Part shown: positions 23,043 through 36,825 of the stretch, one piece after another
Numbering within the stretch: position 1 is the first letter of the stretch
Layout of the letters: every line of letters begins with the position of its first letter
Program-made: the position numbers and the translations under genes
Source of the DNA: Sipunculus nudus
Taxonomy: Eukaryota > Annelida > Sipuncula > Golfingiida > Sipunculidae
Direction: 5' to 3'
Assembly: GCA_026874595.1 (NCBI GenBank)
Contig: CM049307.1
Coordinates: 80,890,643 to 80,954,642 of the forward strand
DNA length: 64,000 bases
The notes under the pieces: model-generated
What the model saw: only the letters and a program-made list of their open reading frames with translations
Told to the model about the DNA's origin: nothing
Databases searched by the model: none

Positions 23043-24598
23043 TTACGCCGTAAATATAATCAGTGAAATGAAAACGAGGAATGTTTCAGCAACTGCATGG
23101 GAAGAATTGTTGCACATTGAATCTTTACAGTGACAATAGTGCCCTCTGACGGCGTTTCCGTAAAGTTTTTTGCATTTGGGCTTCTTCCCGTTCGTATACA
23201 TCCACATCCACGCGAGATAATATACGCATCTGTAACAAAAAAATATATATATGGAACAGGATTCATATGATCTGATCAAGTCCTATCCTTCTAACTATAG
23301 TTTATCTTCTTATTTTTTACCCTTCTCATTATTACTGAGTGTTTAATCTATAATCAAAGTGCTGTCCTATTTCGCAGTTGAAATTCCTTGAATTCATTCT
23401 TTTTTTATAAGATTTTTCTTAAGTATCACGCTTTGCCATGTCAATTTCATATTTCAGATTTAGCAGTTAGCTTTTTGTATAAATATATTATTCTAAGGAA
23501 TATAAAGGGTTATATATAATTGAACAATTCGACAACAGGTGGCGCCACATTAAACCAGGTGCACATGAAACAATTCTTAATCCCAACCTGGGACCGTCAA
23601 ACACATATTACCACGAAGTAAGTTGTATACATTAGAGTTATGGTTAGAATTTAGAACCTTCGCCTGCCCTTTACCAAAGTAGACTCTTCACAGTAGACTA
23701 AATTATCAATTTTCTTCTATTCTTAATTAAAGATACAATTTCATGGAGATATTAATACCAACTGGTAAAAGAATAAAAATATGAATAAAAGAAATAATAA
23801 TAATAATAATGCTTACAGTCAGGGTTGGACACCTTCCCGTTTATGATCCTTGCTTGGTATTGGTAGATTTTATAACATGAATCCGGTATTTGTGGTATAT
23901 TTTGAGCCCGTGCCCAGAGATCACAGTCTAACTTTTGTGTATTCCTGCTTGAGCTGTTGAAGGGGTGCCCGCAATCTGATCCGTTTTCCTTGGTTTTACA
24001 TTCCTAGCATTGAATCCCTGACACTGAATTAGAACATACAAATTAGTATATGCACATGAATAATATTAATAATAATAATTATGTTCATCATCATCATCAT
24101 AGTAATAATAATCATTTATAATATTAATACTACTACAATTACTACTACTACCAATACTACTATTTCTACTACTACTACCACTAATAATAATAATAATATT
24201 TATACTAATAAAAATAACAATAATAATAATAACGTGGTTAAGGTACTTTGTTGAAACTGGGACAGCAATGGGAGATTCAAAGGAAGGGCCAATGGGGTCT
24301 GCTCACATCCCCCCCTCACTACGAGCATCAATTAATCGGCATTATGCATGACCCCGAATGTAAGTACGTTTGTTTGGAATCAGACGATATTTTTCCCATA
24401 TTTTCGATTGTTTTCATTGTTTAGATGTTTGACAAACAATCGAATTTGTCGGTTCTCATTTTGAATTCCGATAAATGATTTTCGGATAAATGGTGTTCGG
24501 ATTAATGAAGCTCTACTATATGATATATTTTACTTACCAACCTGTAGGTGTACACTGATGACCACCAAGATCAAGGGAAAGAGTAAGTTTATATCCAT
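23043..24598 (-). pseudogene. Ly6/uPAR three-finger domain gene, GPI-anchored type, three exons, two lesions
   Basis: Joined by eye on the minus strand. Exon 1, 24538-24598: MDINLLFPLILVVISVHLQ, a signal peptide, then donor GTAAGT. Exon 2, 23817-24023: acceptor ttcag; phases match; peptide has GSDCGHPFNSSS, KLDCDLWAR and DSCYKIY, then donor GTAAGC. Exon 3, 23043-23229: acceptor gttacag; ISRGCG in the joined frame, then one base out of frame KPKCKKLYG and HYCHCKDSMCN, followed by a hydrophobic tail AETFLVFISLIIFTA typical of GPI signals. Ten cysteines in LU-domain order ending CN fit the family. TAG at 24004-24006 sits where CYxC usually has Tyr, and a one-base shift lies near 23196-23212. Such proteins act at the cell surface; the ligand is unknown. 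Pseudogene or sequence errors. Confidence 0.8.
24060..24231 (+). repeat. Compound trinucleotide microsatellite (AAT/CAT/TAC)
   Basis: Interleaved aat, cat and tac runs, located in intron 1 of the Ly6 gene. A short aat run at 23794-23810 lies just after exon 2 in intron 2. Confidence 0.9.
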
Positions 24599-24821
24599 AT
24601 CAGGAGACTAGTGGCGTCACTCTGGTAGGTTGCCACTGATAAAATAATAATTATGGTAAAACACTGCACCACAGTGGAAATCGAAGCAAATACATGAACA
24701 TATACTCGTTTAACAGTGATTTTTATAAGTTTTATAATTTAATAATATTTATACACCTAGATAGATAGGTTATTTCCCCACAGGGGAAAAGGTGACAACT
24801 GCAGTTATGTCCAGAATTAAT

Positions 24822-24844
24822 TATATATATATATATATTTATAC

Positions 24845-24892
<48 letters not shown>
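24822..24892. repeat. (TA)n microsatellite
   Basis: Two TA tracts (24822-24838 and 24849-24892) separated by tttatacataa. The minus frame with YIYIYI across it is not a gene. Confidence 0.95.
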
Positions 24893-24895
<3 letters not shown>

Positions 24896-27800
24896 GTGTA
24901 GGCCTATGTATGATGGTGTGTGTGTGCACAGTTTCAAATTCAAAATTCTGATGTACGTTGTATCAAAGAGTTTATAACAATATAGTTAATTCTTGGTTGT
25001 ATATTGTTTTTATCTAATAAAATACTTTCTAAATACCCTTATATGTTTGCGTGTGTGAAACCTCGCAAGAACCTATCAACGACCAGTTTACATAGCTCCT
25101 TGTTGATACTCTATATTAAATATTTAACTCGTGCAACACAGTTAAACCCATATTTATTGCAGAGTACATTTTAAGCGTTATTCCTTATGTATACATCATG
25201 TCTGAGCAGCCTTATTGAAAATCTTAGTAATTGACCATAATTGCCAACATATTCATTATATTAAGTATACCCTATAATACATTTCTAAACATATACCGAT
25301 AATACAAAACAATACATGTCTTTGCACCTGTTGTCTGCGGTTGTAACATGAAAAATTACCCTTATTAGAAATGTGTTAAAAATTAACAAAACTTACGCGT
25401 GTGACAACGCTCTGTGTGTTCATTGAGGTTTTATGTGTATAAACATTGAGCATGGGCCCATTATCTTCCGAACTCATCCGTGTTCCGGGTGCTCTGCGCG
25501 TGTGTAATTGATATCAGGCATGGTTATAGCGGACCCATTATTCAGTCGTTATAACATCCTCAATAGTGGATACCACTTGCTCTACAAAAGAATTATTGTT
25601 CGGGGCATCCACACAACTTTCCATTCGTAATGTGTGTGTGGGGGGGGGGGGGGGGGAGGCACATACACAGACCTTTGTAATGGGGAACGCTATATTTATC
25701 CACCCCATCCATTTTCTAAATATAGTGTTATAATAATAAATTAAATTAGGGGTTCACCCGGAATCCGTTTTAAAGTAAACGCGGGTTCATCGGCCGAGCG
25801 GTCTTGGCGCTGGAGGGATGTTCCTCATGTGCGACGTGTATTTTTTTTTTCATTCAAAATATAAGCAATAATTAAGTTTTGAGTATAAAATAACAGGGAA
25901 CAGTATCCCTTCATAAACCAAAAATAATTAAAACGCTATGCCATAAACATTTTATTTTATAAAACCTGCATATTTCTTTTTTATTTTAGCATTTAACGGC
26001 CGGAGACTACCACGCCGTGGAAACGGTTTAATCCTGTCATATTAACACTAATTGTGCCATTTTCATCATTTTTATATTTATTGTATCTCTGAAACTACAA
26101 TTAATTTATATTTTAGGAAAATTGCAACATTGTAACTGGTAAACAGAGCCCACTTTTAATGACACATGACATCCATTAAATTTTCAAAATGTGGGAGTGG
26201 GGGGGGGGGGTAAATAACATAGTATCTCTCAAATGGATGAAAAAGCGGGCCCTGTCTACCTCCAAATTGTGCTCATGACCATCCCCATAATTAGACAGGT
26301 CTGGAGAGCGCACACCATCGCTGAAATTTTCCATCTCGCGATCGTATGTTAATATGAGAAGGATCCCTTGGCTGGCCTGGTTGCGATTATTTTCATTTTC
26401 CACCACTTCAAACGTCATATTTTCCCGACAGGAAATTTTATGACTGGATCGTTGAGTAGGTGTGATCGATGCATGTGTTTTACATAACAGCAGCATATAT
26501 ATATACTGACAAACTGACACAAGGGCGTCAGACGATGACCAAACCATAATATGGGGAATGGATAGATGAACAAAGTGGGTTAAGGTTCAGGCTAATACGA
26601 CCATTTATGACCAATTTATTTGAAAAATCAAAATTTTCGATGAACTTGAATTTGACCTTAAATCAATAAAAACCAAAAACACAAGTTTTCCAGTATTTTT
26701 TGCTTTCGATCATTCCTGTAAGTTTCAAAGTGATTGCTGGAAATCGTGGCAAGGGTAATGCAGAAACCAGACAGACAAATAGACGAACACAAGTCGAGCG
26801 CTGGCTGGAAATTGAAATAAGACAGTCAGGGAGAGAGAAAGGCAGGCAAATATGTGAAAACAATCATTTGATTGAGAAATATTCTGGGAAAGCAGAAACT
26901 AATGGCCAATTAATACTTATGTTGATATTGAAAAGTCGCGGACTAAAGGATAGACATATTGTTTTTATCTTAGCTCTTCAAGGCATTGCTAAAACAATGT
27001 GGACTGCAGAATGACACTTGTCAGCGAAAAGAACCAAGCACACAGGAGAAATTGAAAAAAGACTGAAAGTCTGACAGACTGAAACACAACTGGCTGACGG
27101 GTGACCAGATCCCATTATCGGGAATACATACAAGAATAAAATATGTTTTTTTTGGTGTAGATAGGACAATATTTGGCGAAGTTATGAGGAAAATAGTACT
27201 ATTATTATGGGGCCGCTGAGTGACCTTGACTTTAGATAGGCTTGTATATTAGCTTGTAGGAATTTGTTTTTCTATCTATTACATAACTTCCAATACGATT
27301 GCCCAAGAATAGTAGCCTTCAGAGCAATAACAGTAAAATCTCGTTTAACGGGAAAGGGTCGAGATGTGGCGAGTCTTTATATAAAATCTTGTAAAACTAC
27401 ACTAATGCTGCCTAATGAAAAAAACTAGACATCTAATACTGACAAAGTTAGAAAAATAAGACCTCATATTTTCGAATATTATGGATTAAAAAAAATCCAT
27501 GGAAAGATGAATAAAATGAAGTAAAGTTTACGATGAATCTTGTCGAAAATATGAAGAAACGATTTGGTGTTTTTTTTTTTTTCATGGCCTTGACCTTTGA
27601 CATATTGACACTGACATACCGTAAGCTTCTAGAGTGTTCTATCAAATATAACACAGAGTGATTGCTCAAAATTTCTGGCCTTTCGAATGCTACATGTCAG
27701 AAAAGAAAAAAATGCATGCAGTCGAATCTGATGACAACAGACAAATGGACGGAATTACTAACAACCTGACACCGCTGGAATAACACTTTACTAAGAGATG

Positions 27801-28343
27801 ATGTGGGAAATGCATAGAGGAACAAAATGAACTACAGTTTGTGAAGATATTGACACCCTCCCCCCCCCCCCCCCTTTAAGAATAGTCCCCGATCTTCAGA
27901 AGCATATACTGACACTTGGCAAGCGACTATGGTTTCTTCAATCTATCAACTTGAGAAACAATATTTTTCACCAAATATGGGGGCCAAATATGTTAAATCT
28001 CTCTTGAGAAAAGAGCATTAATTTATTTTACGGAAACGGAAGGTAGTTGGCGCCACCTGTCTGGTTTATGAGAAAAATTTGGATGGATAGACATGCCAAA
28101 TTTCAGACCTATACCTTGAACCATTCCCGAGATATGAGCAATTTTCACTCAAAGAACATGTACAGATGGACGCCACGACAAAACGATTGCAGCGGCGCCA
28201 CCAGTCTTGAGTACAAGATGGAGAAGTCCAAAATCTATGAATATGCATAATTTCAGGCCATCGGGCATATCATTCATTAGAAAAGGGCGTATCAGATTAC
28301 ATGCTGATGTGATGTATATAGCATATGTGTAGGATACATGTAG

Positions 28344-28345
<2 letters not shown>
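24893..28345. other. No gene supported; poly-G/poly-C tracts and repeat-like sequence
   Basis: Holds a G tract at 25640-25657, a G tract at about 26200-26210, and a C tract at about 27857-27873. Frames at 26176-26547 (minus) and 26700-27014 (plus) are compositionally like molluscan interspersed repeats and match no family. A stretch at 28020-28250 contains two copies of the ggcgccacc word used by the Helentron-like arrays. Confidence 0.35.
25785..25815 (+). other. tRNA-Leu-like A-box fragment (SINE head or tRNA relic)
   Basis: The sequence ggccgagcggtcttggcgct resembles the D-arm/A-box half of eukaryotic tRNA-Leu. No anticodon arm or B box (GGTTCGANTCC) follows, so it is not a working tRNA. 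It could be the 5' end of a truncated tRNA-derived SINE. Confidence 0.45.
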
Positions 28346-28434
<89 letters not shown>

Positions 28435-28572
28435 CCGCTGGAAAGCGGTCAGGGAAACCGGTGACTGATATGCGCTCAGTTTCTGGGGGCCTGTGCATTG
28501 GGCTGACCCCAGTTTTCCAATTACTCATTCAGTCAGGACATATACATCACACACATAGCCCAGGTGTCTGGA

Positions 28573-28618
<46 letters not shown>

Positions 28619-28906
28619 ATTTATTTTAAGCTCGGTGACATCAGCGTCACCATTCGGAAAATTCCAGAACGACCACGTAGTCCTGAGCAAAACTGCGGTT
28701 TCGATGGCACATCCAGGTTCCCAGACAGATAAGACAAATTATATATACACATATAATGATTTATTTATACCAGTCATTTGGTTTTGTGTCGCTCAACGGA
28801 TGGCCTTTTAATCGGATGCAAGATGCTAGGGCGTTGTAACCACCCGCCACGGAGCAGCTTGCCTTGACAAAAGCAAGTGCCCATTTTTAGTTTGCTTTTT
28901 AAAGGG

Positions 28907-28953
<47 letters not shown>

Positions 28954-29132
28954 TATATATATACATATATATTTATATATAAATATATATATATCATGTG
29001 TAAGGAATCAAACGATTGTAAGCATCGTGTTGACTAATTAGTATAGTATATATAATATATTCTCTGCTTTTGCTTTCCTTTTGCCCAGCCCCCAGGATCA
29101 GAGCCAAGGGGAGTGGTGTCCATCCTGTGTTA

Positions 29133-29188
<56 letters not shown>
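28346..29188. repeat. Cluster of long (TA)n microsatellites
   Basis: Four long TA tracts: 28346-28433, 28573-28616, 28908-28994 and 29135-29188, with non-repetitive spacers. Minus frames with YIYIYI strings here are artefacts. Confidence 0.95.
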
Positions 29189-29190
<2 letters not shown>

Positions 29191-30474
29191 CCACCCAACC
29201 ACCCTTCATATGACAGAATAATCTTAATCTTGTATAACCTGTAACCCTCAGAATATCTTGCACTACTTTCCACCCAAGCCTCAACCGACCCAGCCTGGCT
29301 GCAGAACTTTCCAGATGTAAAACCAAATTGCATGATCTTGTAAAACCAGAGGTCTGGTCATCATCACAATGTCCCCCTTACATTTACAGCAATCAGATAT
29401 CACCACAACATACCAACAAAACAGACACAGGAGAGGCCAAATGCATGTTAACCCAGTTGCTGAGAAGTTCAACTTGACCCAGTTACTGCAAAGCCTCCTC
29501 CCCCCCTCGGTTAACATCCCTTTGTTTGTAAACAAACCCCGGAGCATGTACACTCCAAAAACAAAAGCATAAATACGCTTAATACACACACGGATATATA
29601 AGTATCAACACTGAACCCGTGGTTCACGAAGAACTTGATTGAAGGGTTTGCCATGTTGTGTACATTATTACGGTACATATGACACCCATGTTTTCAACAT
29701 ATCGTAGTATACTATACAGATAGTTGTGATAGACACGTTACTAAGAGTCCCTTCACTGAAAAAAAACTGGTAATTGGAATCATACTTTTATTATGATTAG
29801 AATAAAAATGGCCCAAATACATAATAAATCATCTCTCCTTCAAATACCATGATATTCGTAACGCCTATAACAAGTCAGAGGAGTTCATATGATTACATTT
29901 GGTCTCGCAATGCTAATTATTTTCCTACCGTTGTTTTATATATTACGAAGTTAAATCATATTAGTATGATCATAAGAAATCATGCTGTGATACCTACATA
30001 CACAGGTAAATAGATAATCAAGGTAACATAATACACTATTTAAACATGTATATTGCGAAAAATGTAAGTATCGGAAGGTTGAAACTTAAGCATATGCATG
30101 ACTACTATTTTAACAGATGCATCACTTAAAAACATAAGTATAATGGAAGATGAAAAAGTATAATGCCCAAAACAGGCCAATGGTCACGTTATCCATCCAG
30201 CGTCAGTCGTCATATCTGGTAAGAGTAGTATATTTATCTTGAGCAAATAGATTTAACAAGTGTTTGTGGCATTTCTGAAAAAGTGGCATGTCTTATTTCG
30301 ACCAAATTCTGATGTTGTGACGGATTAAAATATGTCGCATTTTATTTCAAATTAATGAAACCTTACAGAGTGCTCAAAATAATTTTATTGTCCATAGTTT
30401 ATATAATATATTTCACTGAAAGGTTGGGTCCAAGTACAAGGTTTTTATTATTATTACTCTTACATCTTAACACA
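29189..30474. other. No gene supported
   Basis: The 29281-29589 part is open on both strands and slightly less AT-rich, but neither translation is recognisable. No splice signals or repeat arrays noted. Confidence 0.35.
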
Positions 30475-30499
30475 CATATATATATATATATATATATAT
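30475..30499. repeat. (TA)n microsatellite
   Basis: About 12 TA dinucleotides after a cacaca stretch. Confidence 0.95.
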
Positions 30500-30839
30500 T
30501 ACTATTATCATTACTATTACAATATTATTTTAATCTATTTTTTAATATTGCTATAACATGGCAACTGTTACTTTAACATCAAATAGTGGGATGAGCATGC
30601 CCTCACCTTAACCAGTCCCCTTTTGATGAATGTGTTAACGTGTTTCTCTATTTACATTGTAACAAAACTTGTGTTCTAATTTAAAAATCTAAAGTTCTTA
30701 TTTAACAAAAAAAAATTAATTGGAAATATGTTTTCCATCAGGTTCATGATCAGCACATTATAAAATCAGTTCCGGTATGTTCTCTTTCACCACAGTTTAA
30801 TTATACATTTAAAAAAATGCTTAATACAAAATTAAATAA

Positions 30840-31650
30840 GTTGAGCACGGTTGACCTAATTTTAGCTTTCGAAGAATATCTTACCAGAACTCACTGAATT
30901 TTAGGTATACAATCCAACAATTTCGATTTAAGCCTTGACTGACTTTCAGGGAGTTCAAAACCTTGAGCGATTTAACCACGAGCACCCTGAGCTTTACACT
31001 TTACGTTTATAGGTAAAATTACCCATCTGACTTTCACATTGATCAAATCATAATCACTAAAATGCCTAGCACAATAAATGTCAGGTTTTCAAAATAGCCT
31101 TAATCAAAACCCCTCAGATGTATGTTACAATTTGTGCCATGTTCGATTTCCAGGCCTTGTCAGGGTGCTACAATTACCATTTATTGTACACAGTTCACAG
31201 AATACAGGCCACTGTTACCTACATTCAGATGTCCAAGGAAACTAGCCCACAACCTGCCAAGATATTAAGTTACAAGTGTCAAGATTCAACGATTACAATA
31301 TGGGCCAGTATGACTTTCAGGGTTCTCAAGCCATATTGTTCGCAGACTACAGGCCACAGAAACCTTTCGTTTGATAGGAAAGTGGCAACTAACCTACTTC
31401 GTTATTAAGTTATACGTTTATAGATTCAATTGTTCAGATTTTAGCCCTGTCTTTGTCCGTACCTCACCGGATATAGGCTACCACGGTCTGATTTGTGGCT
31501 CCCAAGGAGACTGGCCCAAGACCTTCAAAAAGAAAAGAAAGCTTTTAGGTTCAACGATGGAATGTGTGCCCTGTTAAAGAACGCTCGGGTAGGCAGATAA
31601 CCGGGCTGATAAAGGGTGATCGCTATAGCTCGAAAGTCATCTGGGCTAAA
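30840..31650 (+). mobile_element. Degenerate Helentron-like repeat array
   Basis: Units contain decayed versions of the gacctaat-tttcaggtttcc block and the gattacaatttgtgcc block seen at 5876-7090, spaced about 150 bp (near 30850, 31000, 31130, 31260 and 31410). The right end agtcatctgggctaaa (31635-31650) matches the agtcatctgagctaaa end at 16634. I could not place a left core. Older than the other arrays. Confidence 0.55.
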
Positions 31651-33448
31651 AATTAAACTAGTATTTTTTGCATACAGAGCAGATAGAACTGTGTATCGAA
31701 TCAAATCATGTCAAGTGTTTTAATTTCGTCTGAGTGGCAGCAATGTAACAATAAGTTTTTATGACGTATAGCAGGATGCTGTATCTTTAATATTATATTA
31801 ACAAAGAAATACTATCAAAAGGTGAAAATCACTTGATTGAAGACAGCTACCATTTTTGCACATATATGACGAAAACTGTTACTGGAGCATGAATTGTCAG
31901 TGGGTCCTGGATGTTAGAATGAGAGAATTACTGCAAACCTGTTAATCTGTAACCTTATTTATTATTCATTGACTCACCAATACGTCAACATTAATAGCAA
32001 AAAAAAACAGAAGTGTGTACACTATCACACCGACATCAACCCATACAAAGGTATATACTTGTAATATGTTGATTCATGCATAATATATCGGCCATTTAAT
32101 GGAGTTTATTCGCACAGAATAGGTCGATGTTTCATTAAATATTGTAATACATTTACTACCCTTATTATTTCAATCAAGATATCATATGGCCTGCCCCTGT
32201 CAAATTCCATACACAAATTCCAGCCCATCTCTAGACGTAACAAGCCTGCCTTCCAATAAATGATTAAAGTTTCGGAAAGGAATCTCTGTTGACTTAACGA
32301 ATAATTTATTCAGGAAACATATGACACGCTTATTTCAACTAAGCAAATTCTTCAAAAGCAAGCATCATTAACTCTGCGTCTTAGAACGGATCACAAAAAT
32401 CAGCATATGACTTTATTTGCTATCTTGCAATCTAAAATGATCAAATGTTGCTATTTGTCCGCTGCAGTATTAATTTCGCCGAAAAAAATGTCAAAATCAT
32501 GCTTTTAATATTTCTTTAATTTTTCCAGAGTCAGTTTTAATTCTGTAAGAATTCCATAAAAAAATAACTGGCAAAATACACCATTGTGAAGCTTATAACC
32601 TTATCGATCTAGAAACCTATTTTGACAAATTTTCTTTGTAAGTCAAGCTAAACAAAAAGGTCACTGTCATCAATAGCTTTTTATATGTTTTTTTCTTTCA
32701 TCGTTATTTGTCATTCCAATGGGGGTTTCATGAGGAAAGCTTAGAACTTACATCGTGTTAAAAATTAGAATAATATAATTCTAAAATCCGTATTGCCTTT
32801 TCCCGCATAGATTTTAGATCTACTGACACGGTGACGGCTTTATATTTTTTTTAAAGTTCTTGATCTGTTGGACTTGAGATACGTGAATGCAAAGAAACCA
32901 CCTTCTGCGGCATAACATTAATAAGTACTAGTCACTTGAGATTAATTTACTCATTTTACAAACTCTACTAATAATTAAACACTATTTTCTTAAATTCAAC
33001 GTTATTTGCAGTATTACAATAAAATAAGCCACACTTAATAAGCATATATAAAAATTGCAAAGGGTATGATATTATTCAATTAAAAGGGACATGTTGAGAA
33101 TACCACACACTTGGATAGAGATGCATACATTTGATTGAGAATGTTTCGCATTGCAACTCGCTAAAGAACTTTCTTCTCAGCTGTGTATACATTATCATTA
33201 TATTACGCTTGATTAAGTACCTGTTTAGAGGGGTGTGCGATATTATCCATATATATCGGTATCCCTTGATATTATGATTTACTTATTGCATATCTCGATA
33301 TGGTTTTCACACAGCGATGTGTTTCGATAATTTGTCAAAGGTGACTGAAAATGATGTATTGTAGTTAAAGTGAGGATCCTGTTACAAAATATGACATCTG
33401 AATGGGTCGATTTAGTGTGCTTACCAAAGTTGATTAAGTTCACTTTTA
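31651..33448. other. No gene seen
   Basis: Long AT-rich stretch with no frame above chance length, no repeat array and no RNA gene recognised. Confidence 0.4.
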
Positions 33449-33760
33449 AGGGCATTGCTTATTAATAGCAGGAATCCATGCTAGATCAATCTGTCAAAGA
33501 CTGAAGAAAAAAGTGTGGGTGGCTGTCACCTAAAATGTTGACTTGCAAAGTTACTTTAACGTCAAACAGAAAAATTGGGCCAGCCAAGGTCGAATATTAC
33601 TTTGTGGGCTCTGCTTGTTAATATAAGGTATTCGTGCTAGACCAATCAATGAAAGAGTGATAGAATAAAAGTTTAGGTGGATGCCATTCTACCTGTTAAT
33701 TTTCAAGGTCAAACCAAACAATATTGGACCTAGCCGGGTATAATGTTTCTCCAAGGTATA
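33449..33760 (+). repeat. Two-copy imperfect tandem duplication, ~155 bp
   Basis: Copy 1 (33449-33605) and copy 2 (33606-33760) share ctgcttgttaata/gcttattaatag, the tgctagaccaatcaatgaaag block, gtggatgccattctacct and the attgggcc-agcc-ggt block with scattered differences. Confidence 0.6.
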
Positions 33761-36700
33761 TTCGATAACCTTAGGATTTAGAGGTCTTGTGTCAAGTACA
33801 TTGTACACAAACCATGTAATCATCAAGTTTACAATTTCTTTCACTTTGAAAGTATGGAAAGGACAACTAAAAAGTGTGTTGTATCAATGCGGTAATGTTT
33901 TAACTACTCAGAGTCAAGACTTATAGAAGAGGAGTTAAGTGGTGCTTTTCGGGTGTTCCTAAATTTTTTTAGGACACTTTAGATAATAATATAATTTAAA
34001 GAATGATCGCATTTTGTAACATGCAGAATAAAACCTTCCTGAATAATGGATATATGTTTATAATTACGCAGTCCTGGGAGCGAGTTGTTGGTATCAGAAG
34101 ACTGGGATGAATGTCTTACATTTACGTTAAAGGCGTACTGAAACATTCAAAATGGCTTAAAAAATAGCAACGAAGACTGTCAGTAAATATAAATGCTTTA
34201 TTAGAATATTGTGTTGTGTTAGTTCGAATTTGATCATTCAGTGGCATTTATTGATTAATTTAAAATATTTGTAATAGGTGATTTTATTGAAATTATTAAC
34301 ACATTGAACTCGTATATGATAAATCTATAAAATTACTTTGGGCAATTTTTGATAATGACTTCAGTTTTATGAAACTGATATACTATCACACTAAATTCTT
34401 AAACTATCACAGTCGCTTTCCAAAATACATCACATTTATATATCCCAGATGAATGTTACACAACGATAGTGAACAATGGGTCACACATTCCAGATTAACA
34501 TTAAATAAAATTTTTTTGGTTGCCAAAAAAAATCAATTTTGGCTATGGGCTCCACCCACATCTTTTTCACCTCTCAGCACTGGAAAGATTCCACGTGAGT
34601 GCCTGCCATCAACATGCGAGGCGGTTAAAATCTTTCTAGATGACTACGAGTTTGGCTGGCCTACTAGATGTTTTAATTGCCCAGATACATCCATATGTAA
34701 GGCATAATAAAAACATTAAAATCACTTATTTTTCTAAGAATTGATTCAACAATAAGTAAACACTTTACCGAGTTATTTTTATATATTTACTGTATGAAAT
34801 AAACTGATCGGCATATACCTTCATTGTGTCATTATATTCAACCTGATAATGGATTAATGACTATGTTGTGCATGTACATACCAGGAAATATACTCATTCC
34901 CTATAACTTGATACAATTAAAAATACTTATCGCAATAGCTTTCCAAATATCCCATTATGAAAGTTGAATCGACACATATCACTGCAGCTACAGAAAGGTA
35001 CATATATCTTATATGTTAATGCATAGTATATCAGCCAAAATATTGAGTCTATTTTGAGCAGATTAAGTCATTATTCACCCGCTGAGCCACTTCAGGTGGA
35101 CAGGTATCCAGAAACATGAATATCCTGTTTGTACCTGGCACTCTTATAGACTTAGAAAACATACACGCACTTTAAATATTATTATTAAATGCCCCTTTAA
35201 GAAATTCGATTTACGTAGTTCTGCGATCAATTTAGCTTGTCCATACCATATATGCCATATAACTTGAACTCGCGAACAAATACCTGTTCCAGGAAAGTGA
35301 CTTTTTTTATTGGACCCTGCTTCTCACTTCCACCATGTCGAAAATTTATTTAACAAGCCTCGACATGATAGGCCCTTGAACGGAATAAAAATGGGCTAGA
35401 AAAAAGGGCAGTTGATTTAGTATAGCTTTAAATTCGTTAATTTGCTAAATGGAGAAAACATGATGATAAAGATGGAAAATCTGAAATATTACGTTTAACC
35501 TTGTATTATATTTTCTTCATTTATAATATTTTAATTATATCTTGTACATAACATATCACATTCGTTTGTCAAATTACTAGAGAGAGGCTTCGCAGTGAAA
35601 GACATCAGAACTACCTTTGAACCCTTCCTACCTACAAGTGAACTGACCCCTTAATAAGCAACACCCATGGTAAAGTAGGCTGTCCTGGGGCCTGTCACCT
35701 ATTCTCTAGTGAATGACGGATCCTGATGTTTGCCCAGCAGACCAGGTTTGAGGCGACATTTGGTTAAGTAACTTTGTCGCACTTCGTGGCTAAACGTAAA
35801 TCGAAAAGGGGAAATCGCTTGATAGTTAAAGCCCCTGACTATCACGTTTAACTAATGGACTGGCAATATATGATTTGGCTTTGTAATTACTTTGTTCTAT
35901 TTTGTCTGTGGAAAAAAAAATCCTACACCATCCCGAGACTGCACGCACGCTAGACTGTGATTGGAGCACGCTTTATTTGTGGGTAAATAGTACTTGAGCG
36001 AACTTGCTTGATCTAGAGCAACCCGCTCTAGATGTTGCATTGCCCAACACTAGCAGTTGCAGCTATATGCGCACCAGTTAGATCGCGCAGGATTTCCATG
36101 TGTATGTCTGAGGCGTTATATTACCGGGATAAGCACCAACGGTTTAATGTAGTGGCCACAATTTATATTCATATGTGGGTGAACGAATCGCAATAGTTTA
36201 TCGGGCTATTGAGTACTCTGAGCGCCGGGTTGATACCAGCGCACTCTGTTAAATAGACTGTGCAACGAGAACAAGTGTCTATACATGACGCCACACTCAA
36301 GCTTTATGGAACTAACCCGGTAGTTTATACACAGCATCAGGCTTATGTCTCTATTTATCCAGCGAACGGAAGGCATATAACGGGCTGCGCAGCACTTGTT
36401 GTGACCTCCTGTGTTGAGTGCCCGCCCGAGGAATTTTAAATCTTTTTTTTTTATTGTTTGTCATTTTAAATCAACACCATGTTATTTTGTTAAGTTGTTG
36501 GTTGAGCCCGTTCCCCCAATGCAGGCGATAGAGGAGGCCTCCTGCAGTGCATCCCTATTTCATGCAAACCAAACAAACAATCTGACTATTTTGGCACGGT
36601 GTGACCTTCGATTACTTGTTGATATGAATAATTGCCTGGTCTCCCCGAAAACTGCGTAATAACAAATTTCATATATGCTAGCCAATACATTGGCCTAAAC

Positions 36701-36825
36701 AGAGACGAAGTGGATAAATACCCGAAGTAACGAGGTCAAATTGAACTAATTTTAAGTTGGGTAGGATACTTTTCATACATCTAACAGTACGTTGCATCTC
36801 TTATTTATAATATCAACGTGCTTAG
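33761..36825. other. No gene supported
   Basis: AT-rich up to about 35600, then less AT-rich to 36660. The frames at 34453-34707 and 36411-36659 are unrecognised and show no motif. No repeat array seen. Confidence 0.35.

Noticed and set aside
25785-25825. Functional tRNA-Leu gene
   Set aside because: Only an A-box/D-arm-like half is present. The anticodon arm and B box are missing.
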